NCBI RefSeq assembly: GCF_001668625.1
Contig: NZ_LZLJ01000016.1
Coordinates: forward strand, 62,001-126,000
DNA from: Mycobacterium sp. 1274756.6
Lineage (GTDB): Bacteria > Actinomycetota > Actinomycetes > Mycobacteriales > Mycobacteriaceae
DNA: 64,000 nt
Reading direction: 5' to 3'
Part shown: positions 1 through 12,531 of the stretch, piece by piece
Numbering within the stretch: the stretch's first letter is position 1
How the letters are laid out: every line of letters starts with the position of its first letter
The notes under the pieces: model-generated
Seen by the model: the letters and a program-made list of their open reading frames with translations, nothing else
The model's database searches: none
Told to the model about the DNA's origin: nothing
Program-made: the position numbers and the translations under genes

Positions 1-68
1 TGGACGCCCAGGTCGCCGCGCTGGGCCGCTCCACCAGCGCCCACACCGAAGGTTTGGAGCGGCGGTAA
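1..68 (+). CDS. C-terminal end of an unidentified protein (partial)
   Basis: An open frame enters from the left edge (codons begin at base 3) and stops with TAA at 66-68, giving about 21 residues that end in ...EGLERR. The peptide is too short to assign to a family. By position it could be the tail of the gene that precedes the small Cys/His protein in mycobacteria, but nothing in the sequence proves this. Confidence 0.3.
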   Translation, partial: DAQVAALGRSTSAHTEGLERR

Positions 69-161
69 CGGAAGCTTGCGGCCGCGCGGGGGGTTGCACC
101 GACCGGACCGGTCACCGCACCGGATAGCCACAGCGACGACGACACCGAGGAGGGCCGGGGG

Positions 162-380
162 ATGAGTGCACCGCAGGAGCCGCTGATCTGCTCGGCGAAG
201 GGCTGCGAGCAGACCGCGGCCTACCAGGTGGTCTGGAACAACCCCAAGATTCACACCACGGATCGGCGCAAGATCTGGCTGGCCTGCCCGGAGCACCGCC
301 AGTACCTCTCCGAATACCTGGGCCGGCGGGACTTCCTGCGCGAGGTGGTGCCGGTGGACGAGCAGCCCGGCCGGCCGTAG
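162..380 (+). CDS. Small conserved protein with a Cys/His metal-site pattern
   Basis: A 72-residue protein starts at ATG 162, preceded by a good Shine-Dalgarno sequence (GAGGAGGG near 147-154). Cys10 and Cys15, then Cys42 and His45 (CPEH), give a C-x4-C...C-x2-H arrangement that could bind zinc. The middle is rich in basic and aromatic residues, and the tail is acidic and Pro-rich. There is no signal peptide or membrane segment, so it is probably cytosolic. I do not recognise a characterised family. It converges with the PAC2 gene; the 68-bp gap holds no clear terminator. Confidence 0.7.
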   Translation: MSAPQEPLICSAKGCEQTAAYQVVWNNPKIHTTDRRKIWLACPEHRQYLSEYLGRRDFLREVVPVDEQPGRP

Positions 381-448
381 CCGAACCCTCGGCTCAGCCC
401 CGCTAGCTCAAGGTTCGTGCAGCCGGTCAGCGGGCGGGTGCGGAGGCC

Positions 449-1315
449 TCAGCGTCGGCGCCGGCGCAGGTACCGCTCGAACTCCGCGGCCAACGCATCC
501 CCGTCGATCTGGCCGAGCGCCTCGTGCAGGTCGACCTCGGCGTCGCCGCGTTCCTCCAGCGCCGCCACGTAGTCGGCGATCTCGTCGTCCTCGGCCGTCA
601 TCTCGCTGACCAGCTGTTCCCACTCCTCGGCCTGGGCGGGCAGGTCGCCCAGCGGCACCTCGATGTCGAGGACCTCCTCGACCCGGCGCAGCAACGCCAC
701 CGTCGCCTTCGGGTTCGGTGGCTGCGACACGTAGTGCGGCACCGCCGCCCAGAACGACACCGCCGGAATGCCGCGGCCCACGCAGATCTCCTGCAACACC
801 CCGGCGATCCCGGTCGGCCCCTCATAGCGGGTCTCGGTCAGACCGAACCGGGCGGCCGACTCCGCCGAGTACGCCGCCCCGGAGACCGGTACCGGGCGGG
901 TGTGCGGGGTGTCGGCCAGCAGCGCCCCCAGGATCAGCACCGTGTCGACACCGAGGCGTTCGGCGGTGTCGAGCAGCTCGGTGCAGAACGTGCGCCACCG
1001 CAGGTTCGGCTCCACCCCGTGCATCAACACGATGTCCCGGCCGGCGCCGGGCGGGCGACAGTAGGCGATCCGCATCGACGGCCACACCAGCGCCCGGGTC
1101 ACCCCGTCGACCAGCCGGATCACCGGCCGGCTGACCTGATAGTCGTAGTAGTCCTCGTCGTCGATCTCCACGATCGGCACGCCCGCCCAGACCGTGTCGA
1201 GGTGCTCCAGCGCACCGGTGGCGGCGTCGCCGGCGTCGTTCCACCCCTCGAACGCGACCACCACGATGGGGTCGTGCAGGTCGGGCAGCGCAGGGCCATC
1301 GGACGGTCGGGTCAC
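449..1315 (-). CDS. PAC2-family protein (proteasome-assembly-chaperone fold; Rv2125-like)
   Basis: A 288-residue protein begins with the PAC2 hallmark: a short hydrophobic strand followed by FEGWNDAGDAA (about residues 23-33). The family resembles eukaryotic proteasome assembly chaperone 2. Actinobacterial members such as Mtb Rv2125 form oligomers but have no agreed function. It ends in an Arg-rich tail (RYLRRRRR). No signal peptide or membrane segment is visible. It is divergent from metH, with a 170-bp shared upstream region, and it lies several genes from the Pup-proteasome locus, so a role in proteasome assembly is only a guess from the fold name. Confidence 0.88.
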   Translation of the reverse strand: MTRPSDGPALPDLHDPIVVVAFEGWNDAGDAATGALEHLDTVWAGVPIVEIDDEDYYDYQVSRPVIRLVDGVTRALVWPSMRIAYCRPPGAGRDIVLMHGVEPNLRWRTFCTELLDTAERLGVDTVLILGALLADTPHTRPVPVSGAAYSAESAARFGLTETRYEGPTGIAGVLQEICVGRGIPAVSFWAAVPHYVSQPPNPKATVALLRRVEEVLDIEVPLGDLPAQAEEWEQLVSEMTAEDDEIADYVAALEERGDAEVDLHEALGQIDGDALAAEFERYLRRRRR

Positions 1316-1379
1316 GGAATTCAGCCTACGGCGTGCGGCCCGTGCCTTGGAGCCTTCGTGCCGGCGTTCCGCGACGAAG

Positions 1380-1478
1380 TAGACTCTTCAGGGTCGAGAG
1401 GCGTTGCAACGGCGCGCCGGGTTCTATCGGTGGCCGCCACGCTCGACGGAGTTAAAGGACGCCTTCCGTCACGGAGGG
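1380..1478 (+). promoter_or_regulatory. metH promoter and leader with Shine-Dalgarno hairpin
   Basis: TAGACT (1380-1385) is a plausible -10 hexamer giving a leader of roughly 95 nt. A perfect 10-bp palindrome, CGTTGCAACG, lies at 1402-1411. CCTTCCG (1462-1468) pairs with CGGAGGG (1472-1478) over a 3-nt loop, with one G-U pair, and covers the Shine-Dalgarno sequence GGAGGG of metH. No cobalamin (B12-box) or SAM riboswitch pattern is seen. Confidence 0.4.
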
Positions 1479-1485
1479 AGCCCGC

Positions 1486-5226
<3,741 letters not shown>

Positions 5227-5229
5227 GCC

Positions 5230-5925
5230 CTGCGGGCGGTCCTGTGGGACATGGACGGCACCCTCGTCGAGTCCGAGAACCTGTGGGACACCGCGCTGCA
5301 GGCGTTCTACGCCCGCCACGGTGGCCGGCTCTCCGCGGCGGTACGGGAAGCCACCGTCGGCAGCTCCGCGCAGAGCGCGATGCACATCGTGCACACCGAC
5401 CTGGGGCTGGGACTGGACCCCGCCACCCTCGACGCCTCCGCGCGGTGGCTGCACGACCGGGTCGGCGCGCTGTTCGCCGGTGGGCTGCCCTGGTGCGCCG
5501 GGGCCGAGGAACTGCTCGACGCGCTGGCCGCCGCAGCCGTTCCGATGGCCCTGGTCACCAACACCGCCCGGGAACTGACCGAACGCGCCCTCGACAGCAT
5601 CGGACGTGACTACTTCGCGGTGACGGTCTGTGGTGACGAGGTGCCCCGCGCCAAACCCGCCCCGGACCCCTACCTGGCCGCCGCGACGGCGCTGGGGGTG
5701 ACCCCCGGTGACTGCCTGGTGATCGAGGACTCGGTGACCGGGACCGACGCCGCGCAGGCCGCGGGCTGCCCGGTGCTGGTGGTGCCCAACGCGGTCGCCG
5801 TGCCGACCGGGCCGGGCCGCTACCACGCCGCCGCGCTCACCGATTTCGACGTCGCGGGGCTGGCGGCGGTGCACCGGAGGTTGCGGGCCGGTGAAACCGA
5901 TGTGACCTCCGCGGATGTGCCATGA
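5230..5925 (+). CDS. HAD-superfamily phosphatase with apparent CTG start
   Basis: A HAD hydrolase of subfamily IA (phosphoglycolate/beta-phosphoglucomutase-like), 231 residues. If translation began at ATG 5251, the protein would start MDGT and lose the catalytic Asp. Reading back in frame gives [12 protein letters not shown], with the nucleophile Asp7 and Asp9 intact, and a stop codon at 5224 blocks any earlier start. CTG 5230 is the only suitable codon, and GGAGG (5217-5221), inside the metH tail, is 8 nt before it. Other HAD motifs are present: the Lys of [10 protein letters not shown] and the acidic pair in VIEDSVTG. Substrate is unknown. It ends in an ATGA overlap with hisE. Confidence 0.85.
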   Translation: MRAVLWDMDGTLVESENLWDTALQAFYARHGGRLSAAVREATVGSSAQSAMHIVHTDLGLGLDPATLDASARWLHDRVGALFAGGLPWCAGAEELLDALAAAAVPMALVTNTARELTERALDSIGRDYFAVTVCGDEVPRAKPAPDPYLAAATALGVTPGDCLVIEDSVTGTDAAQAAGCPVLVVPNAVAVPTGPGRYHAAALTDFDVAGLAAVHRRLRAGETDVTSADVP

Positions 5926-6203
5926 AACAATCCCTGCCTGTGAAGACCTTCGAGGAGCTCTTTGCCGAGCTGGGGGAGCGGGCCCGCACCCGCCCGGCCG
6001 GCAGCGGCACCGTCGCCGCGCTGGACGCCGGTGTGCACACCGTCGGCAAGAAGATCCTCGAGGAGGCCGGCGAGGTGTGGCTGGCCGCCGAACACGAGTC
6101 CGACGAGGCGCTGGCCGCCGAGATCAGCCAACTCCTGTACTGGACGCAGGTGCTGATGCTGGCGCGCGGACTGACTCTCGACGACATCTACCGGAAGCTG
6201 TGA
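5922..6203 (+). CDS. hisE: Phosphoribosyl-ATP pyrophosphatase HisE
   Basis: A 93-residue enzyme that hydrolyses phosphoribosyl-ATP to phosphoribosyl-AMP, the second step of histidine synthesis. It is an all-alpha MazG-like protein, and the metal-binding acidic residues are in [17 protein letters not shown] (about 44-60). The length is usual for stand-alone HisE; HisI is not in the window. ATG 5922 overlaps the stop of the HAD gene by 4 nt, and hisG follows after 2 nt, so the HAD gene, hisE and hisG are probably co-translated. Confidence 0.95.
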   Translation: MKQSLPVKTFEELFAELGERARTRPAGSGTVAALDAGVHTVGKKILEEAGEVWLAAEHESDEALAAEISQLLYWTQVLMLARGLTLDDIYRKL

Positions 6204-6205
6204 AC

Positions 6206-7057
6206 GTGTTGCGAGTCGCGGTGCCCAACAAGGGTGCGTTGAGTGAGTCCGCCGTGGAGATGCTCGGCGAGGCCGGGTATCGACGCCGCGGCGACGCCAA
6301 GGACCTCACCGTGCTCGACCCGGCGAACCAGGTCGAGTTCTTCTTCCTGCGCCCCAAGGACATTCCGATCTACGTGGGCTCCGGGGAACTGGATCTGGGC
6401 ATCACCGGGCGTGATCTGGCGCTGGAGTCCGAGGCGCCGGTGACCGAGCGGCTGGCGTTGGGCTTCGGCCGCTCCAGCTTCCGCTACGCCGCACCGGCCG
6501 GGCGGGACTGGTCGGTGGCCGACCTGGCCGGCAAACGCATCGCCACCTCCTATCCGAACCTGGTCCGCAAGGACCTCGCCGACCGGGGGATCAGCGCGGA
6601 GGTCATCCGGCTCGACGGCGCGGTGGAGATCTCCATCCAGCTCGGTGTCGCCGACGCCATCGCCGACGTCGTCGGGTCGGGGCGCACCCTGCGGCTGCAC
6701 AACCTGGCCGCCTTCGGCGCCTCCCTGTGCGACTCCGAGGCCGTGCTCATCGAGCGCAACCCGCCGGAGGAGGCCAAGACCGCCGCCCGCGGGCACCTGG
6801 CCGCCCGGGTGCAGGGCGTGGTGTTCGGCCAGCAGTACCTGATGCTCGACTACGACTGCCCCCGCTCGGTGCTCGAGGCGGCCGCCGCGATCACCCCGGG
6901 CCTGGAGTCTCCGACGATCGCGCCGCTGGCCGACCCGGATTGGGTGGCGGTGCGCGCCCTGGTGCCGCGCCGTGATGTCAACACCACCATGGACCGGCTC
7001 TCCGAGGTGGGGGCGCGGGCGATTCTGGCCTCCGATATCCGGTTCTGCCGATTCTGA
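6206..7057 (+). CDS. hisG: ATP phosphoribosyltransferase HisG (long form)
   Basis: This enzyme catalyses the first committed step of histidine synthesis, joining ATP and PRPP, and is feedback-inhibited by histidine. The 283-residue chain is the long form. The catalytic part opens with [11 protein letters not shown] and carries the PRPP-loop region [20 protein letters not shown]. The C-terminal ACT-like regulatory part begins after the PTIAPL segment. The start is chosen at GTG 6206, 8 nt after GGAAG; GTG 6200 (overlapping the hisE stop) and TTG 6209 are alternatives. It belongs to the metH-HAD-hisE-hisG run. Confidence 0.95.
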   Translation: MLRVAVPNKGALSESAVEMLGEAGYRRRGDAKDLTVLDPANQVEFFFLRPKDIPIYVGSGELDLGITGRDLALESEAPVTERLALGFGRSSFRYAAPAGRDWSVADLAGKRIATSYPNLVRKDLADRGISAEVIRLDGAVEISIQLGVADAIADVVGSGRTLRLHNLAAFGASLCDSEAVLIERNPPEEAKTAARGHLAARVQGVVFGQQYLMLDYDCPRSVLEAAAAITPGLESPTIAPLADPDWVAVRALVPRRDVNTTMDRLSEVGARAILASDIRFCRF

Positions 7058-7112
7058 ACCGTGTTAGCGTCCCGGTGACCGCCGGGACGGCAACGGCAAG
7101 GCGCTGGAGGCA

Positions 7113-7598
7113 ATGGTGACCCAATTGATGGTGCTGTCCCTGGCGTTGCTGATCGGCGTGATCGCCGGACTGCGGGCACTCACCGCGCCGGCCGTGGTCT
7201 CCTGGGCCGCCATGCTGGGCTGGATCGGCCTCGACGACACCTGGGCCTCCTGGGTCGGCCAGCCGGTGACCGTGGTGTTGCTGACCCTGCTGGCGGTGAC
7301 CGAACTGGTCGGCGACAAGCTGCCCGGTGCCCCCGACCGCACCATCGTCGCGCAGTTCGCTGCCCGCCTGCTGGCCGGCGCCTTCGCCGGCACCGTGTTG
7401 GGCACGGTGTGGGGCTACCGCTGGTCGAGCCTGGGCGCGGGCCTCATCGGCGCCGTGCTGGGCACCCTCGGCGGCTACGCGGGCCGGCAGCTGCTGATCA
7501 ACGCCACCGGTGGACGCCGGCTGACGGCGGGGTCGATCGAGGACGGCGTCGCCGTCCTCGGCGGGGTCGGGGTGCTGGCGCTGGCCGCCGCGGGCTGA
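7113..7598 (+). CDS. DUF4126 membrane protein (Rv2120c-like)
   Basis: A 161-residue integral membrane protein with about four hydrophobic segments. It opens with GVIAGLRALTAPAVVSWAA, typical of DUF4126, and ends in an Ala/Gly-rich hydrophobic stretch. Gly-rich helices (GAGLIGAVLGTLGGYAG) suggest close helix packing. The function of the family is unknown. It lies 55 nt after hisG and 48 nt before trmI. In Mtb a RecB-type nuclease gene (Rv2119) lies between the two homologues; it is absent here. Confidence 0.85.
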   Translation: MVTQLMVLSLALLIGVIAGLRALTAPAVVSWAAMLGWIGLDDTWASWVGQPVTVVLLTLLAVTELVGDKLPGAPDRTIVAQFAARLLAGAFAGTVLGTVWGYRWSSLGAGLIGAVLGTLGGYAGRQLLINATGGRRLTAGSIEDGVAVLGGVGVLALAAAG

Positions 7599-7640
7599 TC
7601 GGCCCGGCCGACGCCGCCTCGCGCGGCTTTGGCAGGCTAG

Positions 7641-8480
<840 letters not shown>

Positions 8481-8528
8481 AGCCGTGCGGGGCGCGATCA
8501 CACCTCCGATGACTAGCCCGTCCCGAGC

Positions 8529-8574
8529 GTGTACTCAGTGCGAAAAATCGCCGAAAACTTCGCAGGGAGTACAC
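8529..8574. terminator. Large inverted repeat between convergent genes
   Basis: The arm at 8529-8544 (GTGTACTCAGTGCGAA) pairs with 8559-8574 at 14 of 16 positions, leaving a 14-nt A-rich loop. It lies between the ends of trmI and the DUF503 gene, where a bidirectional terminator is expected. There is no T-run, so it may instead be a dispersed palindromic repeat. Confidence 0.55.
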
Positions 8575-8596
8575 ATTCGGTGACTCGGCCGGCACC

Positions 8597-8890
8597 TCAG
8601 TCGTCACTGCGGTGCAAACCGCGACCGGCTGAGAGCAACTCGATCTCCGGGCGTTCGGCCACCAGTCGTTCGGCGGCGTCGAGCACCGAGACGACGTGAG
8701 CGCGGTCACCGGCGACCACCGCCACCCCGATCCCGGCACGGCGATGCAGATCGACCCGGCCGATCTCGGCCGCCGACACCGCGAACCGGCGTTGCAGTTC
8801 GGCGACGATCGGGCGCACCACCGACCGCTTCTGCTTCAGCGAACGCACATCACCGAGAAGGACGTCGAACTCCAGCCACCCGATCCACAT
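8597..8890 (-). CDS. DUF503 / YlxP-like protein (Rv2117-like)
   Basis: A 97-residue protein starting MWIGWLEFDVLLGDVRSLKQKRSVVRP, the diagnostic DUF503 N-terminus (short strand, then SLKxKR). The fold is ferredoxin-like. Family members are often near ribosome-maturation genes (YlxP near rbfA), and the role is unclear. ATG 8890 comes 3 nt after the stop of lppK, so it is the last gene of the MTB12-lppK-DUF503 unit. Confidence 0.85.
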   Translation of the reverse strand: MWIGWLEFDVLLGDVRSLKQKRSVVRPIVAELQRRFAVSAAEIGRVDLHRRAGIGVAVVAGDRAHVVSVLDAAERLVAERPEIELLSAGRGLHRSDD

Positions 8891-8893
8891 CGG

Positions 8894-9460
8894 TCACCCG
8901 GGCGGTTCGGGGGCTTCCGGTTCGGGGTTCTCCGGCTCGGATGGTTCAGGCGAGTCCGGCCCGGCCGGCGCACTGCCCAACAGCATGTCGAAGGTGTCCT
9001 GGGACAGCTGCCACTGCTGGTCGGTGCGGTCGAACTCCATCGGCAGCGAGAAGCCGTGCTCCTCACCGTTCTTGGCGATCGTGACGTCGGCCACCACCCC
9101 GTCCGGCGGGCCGGCAGCCGACCACACGAGGTTGTCCGCGGTGAAGGTGGCAGGCCGGTAGCCGTTGTCCCGCAACGCCGTGGCGAACCGGTCCAGGGTT
9201 TCGGCGTCGGCTTCGGTAGCGCCCTGCACCAGCGGCACCTTCTCGATCCCCGGCACCGCCGGATCCGCCAACCGGTACAGCACGTCGGTCAGCGCCCCCG
9301 GATCGGGCAAGCCCGGGTCACGCGGCGGCGTGGTGGTCGTCGACGGCGGCGCCGGCAACGTGGTGTCCACCGGGGTGCTCGCCTGCGGCGCACACCCGGG
9401 CACCCACAACACCGCGGCCGCCGCCGGGGCGGCCAGCGCGGCGGTCAGCGTCCGACGCAT
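8894..9460 (-). CDS. lppK: Lipoprotein LppK, MTB12-domain family
   Basis: A 188-residue predicted lipoprotein. The signal peptide is Ala-rich and ends in VPGC, with Cys23 as lipidation site. A Thr/Pro linker follows, then a domain that shares the pattern L..VL..LADP.VP...K..LV.G with the upstream MTB12-like antigen. That resemblance is visible by eye and indicates tandem paralogues. The last ~30 residues are a Pro/Glu-rich tail. It starts 10 nt after the stop of the MTB12-like gene. The function is not known. It matches Mtb lppK (Rv2116) by position and type. Confidence 0.82.
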   Translation of the reverse strand: MRRTLTAALAAPAAAAVLWVPGCAPQASTPVDTTLPAPPSTTTTPPRDPGLPDPGALTDVLYRLADPAVPGIEKVPLVQGATEADAETLDRFATALRDNGYRPATFTADNLVWSAAGPPDGVVADVTIAKNGEEHGFSLPMEFDRTDQQWQLSQDTFDMLLGSAPAGPDSPEPSEPENPEPEAPEPPG

Positions 9461-9470
9461 CTGCTCGCGC

Positions 9471-9953
9471 TTAACGCACCGACTGCAGCAGCGTCATCGC
9501 CGAGGTGCGCGACAGCTTCCAGCCGCCCTGGTCGACGAAGGTCAGTGACTGGGTGATCGCCGGGGTTGAGGGGCCGCTGGCGGTGACGTCGGCGCTGGCC
9601 GCGCCGGGACCGGCCGGTGCGATATTGGCCACACTGAACGACAGCGGCAGGCTGCCCTTCTCCGCGGCGCGCTGCAGCGCCTTGTCCGCGGTGCGGGATT
9701 CCAGCAGGCCCAGCCCGCCCTCCACCAGGTAGCTCTTGTTGGAGAACGGCACGTTGGGGTCGGCCAGGCCGTTGAGCACCCCGGTCAGTTGGTCGGGGGA
9801 GGGCAGCGCCGCGTCCGGCGGCTCCAGCGGCAGCGGCGCGTCGAACACCACCGGCTGGACCGGCGGGGCGGTGACGGCGGCCGGCGAAGTCAGTCCGGTC
9901 GCCGCGGCGCCGATGGCGGCGACGGCGGCAACACCTGTGGCTAGGAATTTCAC
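9471..9953 (-). CDS. Secreted low-molecular-weight antigen MTB12/CFP2-like
   Basis: A 160-residue exported protein resembling Mtb MTB12 (CFP2, Rv2376c): signal peptide, [14 protein letters not shown], the block [26 protein letters not shown], and the ending [20 protein letters not shown]. The start is placed at GTG 9953 because [20 protein letters not shown] is a proper signal peptide there and AAAGGAC lies upstream. The open frame extends about 40 codons further, but that part has no family match. The function is unknown; MTB12 itself is an abundant culture-filtrate antigen. Confidence 0.88.
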   Translation of the reverse strand: MKFLATGVAAVAAIGAAATGLTSPAAVTAPPVQPVVFDAPLPLEPPDAALPSPDQLTGVLNGLADPNVPFSNKSYLVEGGLGLLESRTADKALQRAAEKGSLPLSFSVANIAPAGPGAASADVTASGPSTPAITQSLTFVDQGGWKLSRTSAMTLLQSVR

Positions 9954-9975
9954 GGTAAAAGTCGTCCTTTCAATC

Positions 9976-9991
9976 GGTCCGGCTCCGGACC
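9976..9991. promoter_or_regulatory. Palindrome in the MTB12-like gene leader
   Basis: GGTCCGG and CCGGACC flank a central CT, 22 nt before the GTG start of the MTB12-like gene. TAACCT (complement of 10004-10009) is a possible -10, placing the palindrome near the transcript start. It could be an operator or a leader hairpin. Confidence 0.35.
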
Positions 9992-10115
9992 AGCTGAGGA
10001 TCCAGGTTAACAGTGCCACCGGAGTGTCGGATTTCTCCTGCACGCATGAAACGCTGATCGCCGGTAGCGTTGAACTATCCACTCCGCCGGTTCCGGCGTT
10101 GGAAAGGAGGGCCCC

Positions 10116-11930
10116 ATGGGCGAGTCAGAGCGTGACGCGTTCGGCGATCCCCGCAGCCACCCCCTGTCCAGTGACGACGCCGCCGAACTCGAGGAACTGC
10201 GTCGCGAGGCGGCCACGCTGCGGGACCGGCTCGAAGCGTCGGGCGGAACGCGCGGCACCCGGGAGGTGCACCAGCTGGAGGCCCGGCTGGATTCGCTGAC
10301 CGCCCGCAACGCCAAACTGATGGAGACGCTGAAAGAAGCCCGCCAGCAGCTGCTGGCGCTGCGCGAGGAGGTCGACCGGCTCGGCCAGCCGCCCAGCGGG
10401 TACGGGGTGCTGCTGGGCACCCACGACGACGACACCGTCGACGTGTTCACCTCCGGTCGCAAGATGCGGCTGACCTGCTCACCGAACATCGAGATCGCCG
10501 AGCTGAAGAAGGGCCAGACCGTCCGGCTGAACGAGGCGCTGACCGTGGTGGAGGCCGGCACGTTCGAGTCGGTCGGGGAGATCTCCACGCTGCGTGAAGT
10601 CCTCGGCGACGGCCACCGCGCACTGGTGGTCGGGCACGCCGACGAGGAACGCATCGTCTGGCTGGCCGATCCGTTGATCGCCGAGGACCTGCCCGACCAC
10701 GGCAGCGGCACCCTCAGCGACGATTCGCGGCCCCGCAAACTGCGCCCCGGCGACTCGCTGCTGGTCGACACCAAGGCCGGCTACGCCTTCGAACGCATCC
10801 CCAAGGCCGAGGTCGAGGACCTGGTGCTCGAGGAGGTGCCCGACGTCAGCTACGCCGATATCGGCGGCCTGGGCCGGCAGATCGAACAGATCCGCGACGC
10901 GGTGGAGCTGCCGTTCCTGCACGGCGAGCTGTACCGCGAATACCTGCTGCGCCCACCCAAAGGCGTGCTGCTCTACGGCCCGCCGGGCTGCGGTAAGACC
11001 CTGATCGCCAAGGCGGTCGCCAACTCCCTGGCCAAAAAGATGGCCGAGGTGCGCGGCGACAACGCCAAGGAAGCCAAGTCCTACTTCCTCAACATCAAGG
11101 GCCCGGAACTGCTCAACAAGTTCGTCGGCGAGACCGAGCGGCACATCCGGCTGATCTTCCAGCGGGCCCGGGAGAAGGCCTCCGAAGGCACCCCGGTGAT
11201 CGTGTTCTTCGACGAGATGGACTCGATCTTCCGCACCCGCGGCACCGGCGTCTCCTCGGACGTGGAGACCACCGTCGTGCCGCAGCTGCTCAGCGAGATC
11301 GACGGTGTGGAGGGCCTGGAGAACGTCATCGTCATCGGCGCGTCCAACCGCGAGGACATGATCGACCCGGCCATCCTGCGGCCGGGCCGGCTGGACGTGA
11401 AGATCAAGATCGAGCGGCCCGACGCCGAAGCCGCTCAGGACATCTTCTCCAAGTACCTCACCGAGGACCTGCCGGTGCACGCCGACGACCTCGCCGAGTT
11501 CGACGGCGACCACGCGGCCACCGTCAAGGCGATGATCGAGAAGGTCGTCGACCGGATGTACGCCGAGATCGAGGACAACCGGTTTTTGGAAGTCACCTAC
11601 GCCAACGGTGACAAGGAGGTCATGTACTTCAAGGACTTCAACTCCGGCGCGATGATCCAGAACGTCGTCGACCGGGCCAAGAAGTACGCGATCAAATCGG
11701 TGCTGGAGACCAGCCAACCGGGTCTGCGCATCCAGCACCTGCTGGACTCGATCGTCGACGAGTTCGCCGAGAACGAGGACCTGCCCAACACCACCAACCC
11801 GGATGACTGGGCGAGGATCTCCGGTAAGAAGGGCGAGCGGATCGTCTACATCCGCACGCTGGTCACCGGCAAGAGCTCCAGCGCCAGCCGCGCCATCGAC
11901 ACCGAATCCAACCTCGGCCAGTACCTGTAG
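10116..11930 (+). CDS. mpa: Mycobacterial proteasome ATPase Mpa (ARC)
   Basis: A 604-residue AAA+ ATPase that binds pupylated proteins, unfolds them and feeds them to the 20S proteasome. The N-terminal coiled coil (about residues 12-90, which binds Pup) is followed by OB-type domains, then the AAA+ module with Walker A GPPGCGKT (288-295) and Walker [11 protein letters not shown] (about 363-372). The last residues, GQYL, are the motif that docks into the proteasome ring. ATG 10116 has AAAGGAGG upstream, and TAGCGT (10065-10070) is a likely -10. It opens the Pup-proteasome locus. Confidence 0.97.
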   Translation: MGESERDAFGDPRSHPLSSDDAAELEELRREAATLRDRLEASGGTRGTREVHQLEARLDSLTARNAKLMETLKEARQQLLALREEVDRLGQPPSGYGVLLGTHDDDTVDVFTSGRKMRLTCSPNIEIAELKKGQTVRLNEALTVVEAGTFESVGEISTLREVLGDGHRALVVGHADEERIVWLADPLIAEDLPDHGSGTLSDDSRPRKLRPGDSLLVDTKAGYAFERIPKAEVEDLVLEEVPDVSYADIGGLGRQIEQIRDAVELPFLHGELYREYLLRPPKGVLLYGPPGCGKTLIAKAVANSLAKKMAEVRGDNAKEAKSYFLNIKGPELLNKFVGETERHIRLIFQRAREKASEGTPVIVFFDEMDSIFRTRGTGVSSDVETTVVPQLLSEIDGVEGLENVIVIGASNREDMIDPAILRPGRLDVKIKIERPDAEAAQDIFSKYLTEDLPVHADDLAEFDGDHAATVKAMIEKVVDRMYAEIEDNRFLEVTYANGDKEVMYFKDFNSGAMIQNVVDRAKKYAIKSVLETSQPGLRIQHLLDSIVDEFAENEDLPNTTNPDDWARISGKKGERIVYIRTLVTGKSSSASRAIDTESNLGQYL

Positions 11931-11979
11931 CCCGGATATTCCGTGCCGGGGGTGCCGGCGGCCGCGTTACCGTTTCCGC

Positions 11980-12522
11980 ATGCCTCAACGCATTCGGCGG
12001 CTCGCCCCGCTGCTGGCGGTCCCGCTGGCGAGCGCCTGCTCGATGTGGTTCTCCACCGGCGACAACCTGGACTACGACAAGCTGCAAGCCCAGATCAACG
12101 ACACCCTCGCCGGGCAGTACCGCGAATTCGGGCACACCCCGTCCGATGTCGAGTGCCCGAGGGTGAAGCCCCCGCCGAAAACCGGGGACACCTTCGAGTG
12201 CACCGCCACCGTCGACGGCCACGACGACCAGACGGTCCGCATCGAGGTCACCGTCGGTGAGGAGGGGCACGTGGACTTCCGCACCCTCGACACCCTCTAC
12301 GACCTGCCGACCGCGGCGGAGAAGCTGGGGGAGCAGCTCACCGCGAACCAGGGATTCGACGTGCGCGTCGACTGCGGTGAGGGCATCAAGATCGTCGCCG
12401 CCGGGCAGTCCTTCGACTGCACGGCCACCGACCCGGCCGGCCACGACCGCACCCTGCGGGTGACCGCGGGCGGCGTCGGCAACGACGACCGCTGGGAGTT
12501 GCTGCCTGATCCCACCGCCTAG
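11980..12522 (+). CDS. Putative lipoprotein with two DUF4333-like repeats
   Basis: A 180-residue predicted exported protein. The basic N-terminus and hydrophobic core end in LASAC, with Cys20 as likely lipidation site, although the lipobox has Ala instead of Leu at -3. The mature part has two copies of a DUF4333-like unit, each with a paired Cys motif: VEC...GDTFECTA and VDC...GQSFDCTA. The start is ATG 11980, since upstream in-frame sequence overlaps mpa and lacks a signal peptide. It is inserted between mpa and dop. Its stop codon doubles as part of the dop -10 element. Confidence 0.75.
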   Translation: MPQRIRRLAPLLAVPLASACSMWFSTGDNLDYDKLQAQINDTLAGQYREFGHTPSDVECPRVKPPPKTGDTFECTATVDGHDDQTVRIEVTVGEEGHVDFRTLDTLYDLPTAAEKLGEQLTANQGFDVRVDCGEGIKIVAAGQSFDCTATDPAGHDRTLRVTAGGVGNDDRWELLPDPTA

Positions 12523-12525
12523 GGT
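12520..12525 (+). promoter_or_regulatory. Leaderless dop promoter (-10 TAGGGT)
   Basis: TAGGGT lies 6 nt before ATG 12532, as in leaderless mycobacterial promoters. Its first three bases are the TAG stop codon of the upstream lipoprotein gene. The GGGTGGGGG run could otherwise act as a weak Shine-Dalgarno sequence. Confidence 0.6.
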
Positions 12526-12531
12526 GGGGGT

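Noticed and set aside
1316-1485. Cobalamin riboswitch before metH
   Set aside because: No B12-box or long conserved leader is visible; the leader is under 100 nt if TAGACT is the -10.
5915-6205. hisG starting at 5915
   Set aside because: That frame runs through hisE. HisG homologues begin at the [11 protein letters not shown] block near 6209.
9954-10082. N-terminal extension of the MTB12-like protein to ATG 10082
   Set aside because: The extra residues have no family match and would bury the signal peptide that begins at GTG 9953.
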